A DNA stretch of 41,910 nucleotides from an uncultured bacterium (GTDB lineage: Bacteria > Actinomycetota > Coriobacteriia > Coriobacteriales > Coriobacteriaceae). The position numbers and the translations under genes are program-made. The notes below the pieces were generated by a model. It ran no database searches, was not told the DNA's origin, and saw only the letters and a list, made by a program, of their open reading frames with translations. The stretch is taken from positions 1-41,910 of the forward strand of contig CAJMMD010000019.1 of NCBI GenBank assembly GCA_905214465.1, in the 5' to 3' direction. Positions 17,761-24,038 of the stretch are shown in pieces. Positions within the stretch are counted from its first letter, which is position 1. Each line of letters opens with the position of its first letter.

Positions 17761-19149
17761 ATGATTAAGATTGCCAAGTTTGGCGGCTCGTCTGTCGCCG
17801 ACGCCGAACACTTTAAGAAGATCAAGGCCATTGTCGATGCCGATCCGGCCCGCCGTTTTGTGGTGGTTTCTGCCTGCGGTCGCCGCTTTAAGGGCGACAC
17901 CAAGGTGACCGACCTGCTCTACCTGGTTAACGCGCACGTTAAGTACCACGTGTCGTGCGAGGAGCTGCTCGAGGACATTGGGCAGCGCTATTTTGATATC
18001 GCTGACGAGCTGGAGCTCACCTATCCCATCCGCGAGGAGTTCGCGGCCTTTGCCGAGCGCGCCCGCTCGGGCGGCTACTCCACCGAGGAGCTCGTGAGTC
18101 GTGGCGAGTACTTCACCGCTCGCCTGATGGCCGAGTATCTGGGCCTGCCGTTCCTGGACGCCGCGACGGTCGTGGCGTTCCATCACGACGGTACGCTCAG
18201 CATGAACCGCACCTCCGAGCTGGTGCAGGAGTACGGTCAGCAGGGCGGCTTTGTCATGCCCGGTTTCTACGGCGCGACGCGTGAGGGTCAAATCAAGCTG
18301 CTCGACCGTGGCGGCGGCGATATCTCGGGCTCGATCCTGGCCAAGTGCCTGGGCGCCGACCTGTACGAGAACTGGACCGACGTTTCGGGCTTCTATTCTG
18401 CTGATCCTCGCATTGTGCCCGAGGCTCAGCCCATCGCCCGCGTTACCTACGAGGAGCTGCGCGAGCTTTCGTACATGGGTGCAAGCGTCCTGCACGAGGA
18501 GGCCGTGTTCCCTGTGCGCGAGGCAGGCATTCCACTGGTCATCAAGAACACCAACGCGCCGCAGGACCCCGGCACCATCATTAGCGAGACGGCTGACGAG
18601 GGTGAGGCAGAGCCCATCATTACCGGCGTGACCGGTAAGCGCGGCTTTGTCGCCATCAACGTTGCCCGCGACCGTACCAAGCCGCGCGTCGGCTTTATGC
18701 GCCGTGCGCTTTCGGTCTTCGAACGCTATGACGTTTCCGTCGAGCACATGCCCACCGGTGTCGACCGCTTTGGTGCTGTGGTGCAGGAGCAGGACGTGCG
18801 CGATTCGCTGTACTCGCTCGTAGGCGACATTCAGCAGGAGGTCGAGCCGCTCGAGATCGAGGTGGTCGAGGGCTTGGCACTTATCGCGACCGTCGGTCGT
18901 AACCTGCGCGGCCGTGCAGGTATCTCGGGCCACCTGTTTGGCATGCTTGGCCAGGCGGGCGTGAGCGTGCGTATGATTTCGCAGAGCTGCGATGAGATCA
19001 ATATCATTATCGGCGTCGAGGAGAAGGACTTCGACTTGGCGATTCAGACCATTTACCGTGCCTTCTCCGACGAGAACGGCATTGTGAAAGTCGCGGACCT
19101 GGAGGCTCCCGCGCCGGTCGAACCCGCCCTGGCCGCCCTCCACAAGTAG
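17761..19149 (+). CDS. lysC: Aspartate kinase
   Basis: Phosphorylates aspartate, the entry step to lysine, methionine and threonine. The 462-residue protein begins MIKIAKFGGSSVAD (ATP site), then has VSRGEYFTA, DRGGGDISGS and NWTDVSGFYSADPR of the kinase domain. Two ACT regulatory modules follow from about residue 300 (GFMRRALSVFERYDVSVEHM, and ISGHLFGMLGQAGVSVRMIS). It is therefore a single-function, probably feedback-inhibited enzyme without a homoserine dehydrogenase fusion. The gene order next to asd and divergent from thrC-thrB groups the pathway; homoserine dehydrogenase is not in this window. Confidence 0.95.
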   Translation: MIKIAKFGGSSVADAEHFKKIKAIVDADPARRFVVVSACGRRFKGDTKVTDLLYLVNAHVKYHVSCEELLEDIGQRYFDIADELELTYPIREEFAAFAERARSGGYSTEELVSRGEYFTARLMAEYLGLPFLDAATVVAFHHDGTLSMNRTSELVQEYGQQGGFVMPGFYGATREGQIKLLDRGGGDISGSILAKCLGADLYENWTDVSGFYSADPRIVPEAQPIARVTYEELRELSYMGASVLHEEAVFPVREAGIPLVIKNTNAPQDPGTIISETADEGEAEPIITGVTGKRGFVAINVARDRTKPRVGFMRRALSVFERYDVSVEHMPTGVDRFGAVVQEQDVRDSLYSLVGDIQQEVEPLEIEVVEGLALIATVGRNLRGRAGISGHLFGMLGQAGVSVRMISQSCDEINIIIGVEEKDFDLAIQTIYRAFSDENGIVKVADLEAPAPVEPALAALHK

Positions 19150-19158
19150 CGGCCATTC

Positions 19159-19192
19159 CGGCAGATTTTGGGACATGCCCCAAAATCTGCCG
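19159..19192. repeat. Hairpin with GGGACATG head after lysC
   Basis: CGGCAGATTTTGGG (19159-19172) and CCCAAAATCTGCCG (19179-19192) form a perfect 14-bp stem around ACATGC. The head TTTTGGGACATGCC also occurs, damaged, near 6465-6480. It begins nine bases after the lysC stop. Confidence 0.75.
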
Positions 19193-19220
19193 TGGGGCGT
19201 TTCATTTCGGTTTCGTTTCG

Positions 19221-19252
19221 ACGGGGCGGGTTTCATGCCCGTCCCGTTTTTG
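19221..19252 (+). terminator. Rho-independent terminator after lysC
   Basis: ACGGGGCGGG (19221-19230) pairs with CCCGTCCCGT (19238-19247), with one G-T pair, and is followed by TTTTTG. It separates lysC from asd, so asd probably has its own promoter. Confidence 0.85.
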
Positions 19253-19322
19253 TATAAACTGGGCAAGAACATTTAGCCTGCTCGGCGTGCGGGCAAAAGC
19301 CACAACCTTAAAAGGGGGAAGC

Positions 19323-20348
19323 ATGAAACAGTACACGGTTGCTATTTTGGGCGCGACGGGAGCTGTTGGCACCCAGATGCTCGAGTGTCTCAACGAGCAG
19401 GAGTTCCCGGTCGGCAAGCTCAAGCTGCTAGCGAGCGCGCGCTCTGCGGGCAAGACCGTCGAGTTCCGCGGCGAGCAGGTTGTGATCGAGGAAGCTTGCC
19501 CCGAGGCCTTTGAGGGCTGCGACATCGTACTCGGCGCTGCCGGCGACGATATCGCGAAGGAGCTGCTGCCCGAGGCCGTCAAGCGTGGCGCCATCGTGGT
19601 AGACAACAGCCATGCCTTCCGCATGGATCCCGAGGTGCCGCTGGTCGTGCCCGAGATCAATGCCGACGATATCAAGTGGCATCACGGCCTTATCGCCAAT
19701 CCCAACTGCGCGACTATCATCGGCCTGGTTCCTACGTGGCCGCTGCATCAGCTCGCCGGCGTGAAGCGCATGATCGTCTCGACGTACCAGGCGGCTTCGG
19801 GCGCTGGCGCTCCCGGTATGGCTGAGCTCGAGGCTCAGCTGGCCGCCCTGGGCCGCGGCGAGGAGATTCCCGAGCCGCGCGCCTTTGCCGCCCAGCTCGC
19901 GAGCAACCTGATTCCGCAGATTGGCGGTGTCAAGGAGGAGGGCTTTACCTCCGAGGAGATGAAGCTGCAAAACGAGGGCCGCAAGATCATGCATCTGCCC
20001 GAGCTGCGCGTGAACTGCACCTGCGTGCGCGTGCCCGTGCTGCGTTCGCACTCCGAGAGCATTACGCTCGAGTTTGAGCGCGACATTACGGTTGAGGAGG
20101 CCCGTGCTGCGCTGGCTGCCGCTCCGGGCGTCAAGCTGGTTGACGACATGAGTGCCGAGGATGCGCACGATCGCTTCCCCATGCCGATGGACACCTCCGA
20201 CCAGGACCTGATTTGGGTCGGTCGCGTACGCCGCGACATCTCGAACCCCGAGGCTGCGCGTGGCATCACCTTCTGGTGCTGCGGCGACCAAATCCGTAAG
20301 GGCGCGGCAACCAACGCCGTCCAGATCGCTAAGCTGCTCTGCGAGTAG
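19323..20348 (+). CDS. asd: Aspartate-semialdehyde dehydrogenase
   Basis: Reduces aspartyl phosphate to aspartate semialdehyde with NADPH. The 341-residue protein has the nucleotide-binding ILGATGAVG at 8-16, active Cys129 in NPNCATIIGL, STYQAASGAG, and the substrate block around RVPVLRSHSESI. The start is ATG 19323 after AAGGGGGAAG; the frame is open 12 codons further upstream, but without a ribosome site. It follows lysC, with a terminator and a hairpin repeat between. Confidence 0.95.
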   Translation: MKQYTVAILGATGAVGTQMLECLNEQEFPVGKLKLLASARSAGKTVEFRGEQVVIEEACPEAFEGCDIVLGAAGDDIAKELLPEAVKRGAIVVDNSHAFRMDPEVPLVVPEINADDIKWHHGLIANPNCATIIGLVPTWPLHQLAGVKRMIVSTYQAASGAGAPGMAELEAQLAALGRGEEIPEPRAFAAQLASNLIPQIGGVKEEGFTSEEMKLQNEGRKIMHLPELRVNCTCVRVPVLRSHSESITLEFERDITVEEARAALAAAPGVKLVDDMSAEDAHDRFPMPMDTSDQDLIWVGRVRRDISNPEAARGITFWCCGDQIRKGAATNAVQIAKLLCE

Positions 20349-20362
20349 CGGTGGACCTGTCC

Positions 20363-20492
20363 GGCGGGGGCCGGGCTTAGTTTTCAGAACGTCCTCGACC
20401 ATGTGTGGCGCCTTGTCCTGCTCCTTCGGAGCCGCGGACAAGGCGCCACACTGGTCTGCGGAGTGTTCTGAAAACTAAGCCCGGCCCCCGCC
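20363..20492. repeat. Long inverted repeat C, conserved-core family
   Basis: Perfect 28-bp arms (20363-20390 and 20465-20492) enclose the core, left strand CGTCCTCGACCATG (20390-20403) and right strand GGTCTGCGGA (20453-20462). The inner stem is a perfect 16 bp (20403-20418 with 20436-20451), topped by GCTCCTTCGGAGC. Relative to repeats A and B, the left GGAC becomes GACC and the right GTCC becomes GGTC, a compensatory change that keeps four pairs. It starts 15 bases after the asd stop and has no T run. Confidence 0.9.
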
Positions 20493-20654
20493 TGCGGTGA
20501 CTCGGCTGCGAGCGGCCTGCGATGGGGCCGTTGCTGGTTGGGGCCGCTGGGCTGATGTGGGGGCACGTGGTTGTTGCGGGCCCTGGTCCCGGCGGCGGCC
20601 TCGGCGCTTCGCGCCTGCCGCCTGGGGTGACTTTGGGCTTGGTGCGAATTGAGG

Positions 20655-20828
20655 TCTAATACTTTTCCCGTGAAGTGAACGACCTTATTTGGACCCCCGA
20701 AGCATTGGCATATTTTGACCGCTATTTCCTGCGGTTTTGCAGCGCGAATCCTGCGGTTTTGCGGTCTAAAGGTGTGGATGCTCCGGGACTTCGTTTTTAC
20801 TCGTTCACTTCTCGGGAAAAGTATTAGA
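20655..20828. repeat. 174-bp inverted-repeat element H upstream of ogt
   Basis: 28-bp arms with one mismatch (20655-20682 and 20801-20828) enclose 118 bases. An inner GACCGC/GCGGTC pair brackets two direct copies of TCCTGCGGTTTTG. There is no reading frame, and the arms are unrelated to the other palindromes. It fits either a short non-autonomous mobile element or a large cruciform-forming spacer. The rest of 20493-20654 shows only GC-rich sequence with no feature I can name. Confidence 0.7.
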
Positions 20829-20994
20829 GCTCAGCTGGCGGGGGTACCGCCCTGGCGTCGAAGCCCCGCGTCTTCTTCGCTTGATTGGGAAAAACAGCCT
20901 CGCTGAAGTAATTGCGAGCCCGCCCGGACGTATCTGCGGGGGTTGTCTGCACAGTTCGCGGTATTATGTTGCGGAGTTTTGAAAGGAGCCGCTG

Positions 20995-21573
20995 GTGGTC
21001 ACGACGACATTTGCCTCGCCTTTGGGCGAAATCTTGCTTGCCGCTGATGGCCGCGGTTTGACGGGGCTTTGGTTTGAGGGGCAGGAGCACTTTGGCTCTA
21101 CGCTGCTCAAAGAGGATGCGGAGTATGTCGTAGGTACCGATGCGGTTTCTGGTACCGGTGGGATGTCTTCGGTGAGTCCGGCAAATGGTGCGGCTTCTTC
21201 GGTGCTTGAGCGTTCTTGGGCTTGGCTGAATGCCTATTTTGCGGGGCAGGAGCCTCGGTTTACGCCGCCGTTGCATTTGATTGGCACGGCGTTTCAGCGT
21301 GAGGTTTGGTTTGAGCTGCTTTCAATTCCGCGTGGCGAGGTCGCTACGTATGGCGAGATCGCCCAGCGTGTTGCGGCTCGACATCGTGTGCCGGGAAATG
21401 AAGCGCCCGTTGTATCTCCTCGCGCGGTGGGGGCTGCGGTCGCTCGCAACCCTATTTCGATCATCGTGCCGTGCCATCGCGTGGTGGCAGCCGACGGATC
21501 GCTCAACGGATATGCCGGCGGCCTTGACCGCAAGGAATGGCTGCTTCGGCTTGAGGGCGCGTACGAGGAATAA
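20995..21573 (+). CDS. ogt: Methylated-DNA-protein-cysteine methyltransferase
   Basis: Repairs O6-alkylguanine by irreversible transfer to its own cysteine. The 192-residue protein has the N-terminal SPLGEILLAADGRGLTGLWF, then IPRGEVATYGEIA (helix-turn-helix) and the active site IIVPCHRVVAADGSL with Cys160, ending GYAGGLDRKEWLL. Compared with the family, an extra Gly/Ser/Val-rich stretch sits near residues 44-70, and about ten residues (PGNEAPVVSP) are added before AVGAAVARNP. The start is GTG 20995, six bases after AAGGAG. Confidence 0.93.
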   Translation: MVTTTFASPLGEILLAADGRGLTGLWFEGQEHFGSTLLKEDAEYVVGTDAVSGTGGMSSVSPANGAASSVLERSWAWLNAYFAGQEPRFTPPLHLIGTAFQREVWFELLSIPRGEVATYGEIAQRVAARHRVPGNEAPVVSPRAVGAAVARNPISIIVPCHRVVAADGSLNGYAGGLDRKEWLLRLEGAYEE

Positions 21574-21613
21574 CGCCAGGACACTTTGCATAGCCAAGAC
21601 GCCGTGAAAGAAC

Positions 21614-21775
21614 GGGACGCGCTTTTCGAATGGAAGCTCAGGCGGAAACCACGTCCCGGAATTCCGTTTTAACGCGGGATGCGCTTTCCGAATGGCTTCC
21701 CAAGTGGAAACCGTGTCCCGGAATACGGCCTCAGAGTGGGACGCCGTTTCCGGTTGAGACCACCTGCTGGGACAT
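21614..21775. repeat. 62-bp tandem repeat, about 2.6 copies
   Basis: Units begin with GGGA(C/T)GC at 21614, 21676 and 21738, an exact 62-base spacing. Unit 1 and unit 2 share GCGCTTT-CGAATGG, GGAAACC and GTCCCGGAAT; the third is shorter. Each unit is bounded by GGGAC-type and GTCCC-type ends and can fold. It fills the space between the convergent ogt and CLC genes. Confidence 0.75.
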
Positions 21776-21809
21776 CTATCTACGCCCGCTCCTGCAGGGC
21801 GTAGATAGA
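21775..21809. terminator. Hairpin over the CLC gene end
   Basis: TCTATCTACGCCC (21775-21787) and GGGCGTAGATAGA (21797-21809) form a perfect 13-bp stem that includes the last codons and stop of the CLC gene. There is no T run, so it may act as a convergent-gene barrier or stability element rather than a classical terminator. Confidence 0.5.
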
Positions 21810-23015
21810 CTTGTCCATGTTGAACAGATAAGCCACAACGCAGACGATGAAGAACGCTGGCAGATTACCGAAACCGAAGACCTCGCAGCCAATAAGGATG
21901 GGCGCGAGCAGCGTATTGGTGGCACTGCCAAAGACGGCGGCGTATCCCAGCGCGGCGCAGAGCTCGACGGACATGCCGAGAATCCCGGCGAGTACGACAC
22001 CCAGGCTGGCTCCGATGGAGAACAGCGGCGTGACCTCGCCACCTTGATAACCCGCGGCAAGCGTGGCGATGGTGAGTGTGAATTTGAGCGCCCAGTCCCA
22101 AGGCATGATGGCGACCTTGCCGTCACCGTTGAGCGCCGCCGATATTAGGTTGGTGCCAAGGCCGCAGTATCGCCCCTGCCACAGCACGAACAGAATCGCC
22201 GACAGCGCAAGGCCCATAACGGCAACGCGTATGTAAGGGTTGGGGAGCAGCCGCGCTGCAAGGGTCTTGGCATGGGCAAGGCACCAGGCAAAAGCTCCAC
22301 CGACCATGCCGAACGCGATGCCCAGCAGCGCCAGCCGTCCAAGACCGGGGAGGTCGAGCGCATACGAGGCGGTAACGGCGACCTCGAACTTCTCGAGCCC
22401 CAGGGCGCCCGAGGTCATGCTTGCGGCAAGTGAAGCCGTAAGCGCGGGAAACAGCGCGCGGTATTCCATGCGTCCGGCGACCAGCACCTCGACAGCAAAG
22501 ACCGTAGCGGCGAGCGGCGTTCGAAAGAGTCCGGCAAAGCCAGCGGCCATACCAATGAGCAAAAACGTGTTGCCGGGGTCGCGGAAAGGTAGACGTCGGC
22601 CGATCCAATGTGAGACGGTGGCGCCGATCTGCACCGCTACGCCCTCGCGTCCCGCACTACCGCCAAAGAGATGCGTCCCCCACGTACTCAGCATAATGAG
22701 CGGCACCAAACGCGGGGAGATGGCGTCCTCGCGTCCGTGACCTACGTCGAATACTAAGCTCATGCCCCGATCGGTGCCTTTGCCCCAGGTGCGGTAGGCA
22801 AATACGATGGCCAAGCCCATGAGGGCGAGGAAGGGAAGGAGCAGGGTGATGTGCTCGTCGCGGAAGGCGCCGATTGCCAGGAGCACGCGACCAAAGAGGG
22901 CACAAATTGCACCGACGATGATGCCAATAGGGATTCCGACGGCACCCATAAGCATGAGGCCGCTATAGGTGTTGAGCAGGCGTTTGATTCTGCTCGATGC
23001 ACTGTTTTCCGACAC
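21780..23015 (-). CDS. CLC-family anion channel/antiporter, probably fluoride-exporting
   Basis: A 411-residue membrane protein with about ten hydrophobic segments. The CLC selectivity block GGSAGREGVAVQIGA lies at 118-132, and FAGLFRTPLAATVFAVEVL and the C-terminal GSATNTLLAPILIGCEVFGFG also fit short bacterial CLC proteins. The classical GSGIPE motif is not seen, as expected for the fluoride-type (CLC-F) branch. The decisive context is the leader: promoter, aptamer-like fold and terminator at 23025-23191 match a fluoride riboswitch. The start is GTG 23015, four bases after GGAGG. A chloride/proton antiporter remains possible if the riboswitch call is wrong. Confidence 0.88.
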   Translation of the reverse strand: MSENSASSRIKRLLNTYSGLMLMGAVGIPIGIIVGAICALFGRVLLAIGAFRDEHITLLLPFLALMGLAIVFAYRTWGKGTDRGMSLVFDVGHGREDAISPRLVPLIMLSTWGTHLFGGSAGREGVAVQIGATVSHWIGRRLPFRDPGNTFLLIGMAAGFAGLFRTPLAATVFAVEVLVAGRMEYRALFPALTASLAASMTSGALGLEKFEVAVTASYALDLPGLGRLALLGIAFGMVGGAFAWCLAHAKTLAARLLPNPYIRVAVMGLALSAILFVLWQGRYCGLGTNLISAALNGDGKVAIMPWDWALKFTLTIATLAAGYQGGEVTPLFSIGASLGVVLAGILGMSVELCAALGYAAVFGSATNTLLAPILIGCEVFGFGNLPAFFIVCVVAYLFNMDKSIYALQERA

Positions 23016-23024
23016 TTCTCCTCC

Positions 23025-23156
23025 AAAACAAAAAAGACTTCTGCTGTTACGTGATGCCCAAAGGACATCACGTAACAGCAGAAGTCATCAGCAACAAGGC
23101 GGTTTAGGGCGACGCGATAGTTTGGCTGGCGCGCCCAACGGAGACATTCATTCCGC
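23025..23156 (-). ncRNA. Probable fluoride (crcB-type) riboswitch with transcription terminator
   Basis: Read on the minus strand, GCGGAATGAATGTCTCCG (23139-23156) opens the motif. CGGA can pair with UCCG around AUGA, as in the crcB pseudoknot. UAAACC and then GCUGAUGACUUCUGC (23078-23092) close it. GAAUGUC can pair with GACUUC with one bulged U. The same GACUUCUGC is the start of a perfect 21-bp terminator stem (23066-23086 with 23036-23056) followed by a T-rich tail at 23025-23035. Aptamer folding and terminator are thus mutually exclusive, giving an ON switch. The central hairpin region is larger than in textbook examples. Confidence 0.75.
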
Positions 23157-23162
23157 AGCGGC

Positions 23163-23191
23163 ATCATAGCGGCGGGCGTGGTTTGGGTCAA
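23163..23191 (-). promoter_or_regulatory. Promoter of the riboswitch-CLC transcript
   Basis: On the minus strand TTGACC (23186-23191) and TATGAT (23163-23168) are separated by 17 bases. The expected start point near 23156 is exactly the first base of the aptamer-like fold. Confidence 0.8.
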
Positions 23192-23246
23192 ATGGTTGTG
23201 CTGGACGTCCCCAGCGCCCGCCTTCGCTCCCCGTTTCCCCATATAA

Positions 23247-23282
23247 AACCTGCCAAAATGAACCTGTCCCTTTTTGGTAGGT
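23247..23282 (-). repeat. GGGACAG-loop hairpin repeat, minus-strand copy
   Basis: Read on the minus strand it is ACCTACCAAAA, AGGGACAGGTTCA, TTTTGGCAGGTT, then TTATATGGGG. The stem has one G-T pair. It lies between the divergent CLC and ABC ATPase genes, upstream of both, unlike the post-stop position of most copies. Confidence 0.85.
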
Positions 23283-23331
23283 GGGAAATGGGTAATACTA
23301 AAGAGTTATCCGACCAGATGGGAATTAATCG

Positions 23332-24033
23332 ATGGCCTATATCGAATTCAAAGACGTCATCAAGGCGTACGGCGAGGGCGACGCCCGCATTCACGCGCTC
23401 GACGGCGCGAGCTTTACGGTCGAGCGCGGCGAGCTCGCCATCATTTTGGGCGCTTCGGGTGCCGGCAAGACCACGGCGCTCAACATTCTGGGCGGCATGG
23501 ATACGGCGACCTCCGGCACCGTGACGGTGGACGGGCGCGACGTGAGCTCCGCCAACGAGGCGCAGCTCGTGGAATACCGCCGCGCCGACGTCGGCTTTGT
23601 CTTCCAGTTCTACAATCTGGTCCCCAACCTGACGGCGCTCGAAAACGTCGAGCTCGCAGCTCAGATCTGCCCCGATTCGCTCGATGCCGAACAGACGCTT
23701 CGCCAGGTTGGCCTGGGCGAGCGCCTCGCCAACTTCCCCGCGCAGCTATCGGGCGGCGAGCAGCAGCGCGTGTCCATCGCCCGCGCACTGGCCAAGAACC
23801 CCAAGCTGCTTTTGTGCGACGAGCCCACGGGTGCACTCGACTACAAAACCGGCAAGCAGATCTTGCAGTTGCTGCAGGACACCTGTCGCAAGCAGGGCAT
23901 CACGGTCATTATCATCACCCATAACTCTGCGCTGGCGCCCATGGCCGATTGCCTGATCCGCTTTAAGAGTGGCCGCGTGGAGAGCGAGACGGTCCAGCAA
24001 AATCCCGTGCCTATCGAGACGATCGAGTGGTAG
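23332..24033 (+). CDS. ABC transporter ATP-binding protein (MacB/LolD type)
   Basis: A 233-residue ATPase with Walker A LGASGAGKTT (39-48), Q-loop FVFQFYNLVPNLTALENVEL, signature LSGGEQQRVSIARAL and Walker B LLLCDEPTGALD. The Q-loop and signature style place it with the LolD/MacB/FtsE branch that works with FtsX-fold permeases. Such a permease is encoded next, with the genes only a few bases apart. The pair should act as a mechanotransmission-type machine at the membrane. The substrate is unknown; antimicrobial-peptide or lipid export are usual for the branch. Confidence 0.93.
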   Translation: MAYIEFKDVIKAYGEGDARIHALDGASFTVERGELAIILGASGAGKTTALNILGGMDTATSGTVTVDGRDVSSANEAQLVEYRRADVGFVFQFYNLVPNLTALENVELAAQICPDSLDAEQTLRQVGLGERLANFPAQLSGGEQQRVSIARALAKNPKLLLCDEPTGALDYKTGKQILQLLQDTCRKQGITVIIITHNSALAPMADCLIRFKSGRVESETVQQNPVPIETIEW

Positions 24034-24038
24034 CGCCC

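Noticed and set aside
17707..19272. A 521-codon open frame antisense to aspartate kinase
   Set aside because: It is a shadow frame of a GC-rich gene, covering known kinase motifs on the other strand, and runs into the terminator.
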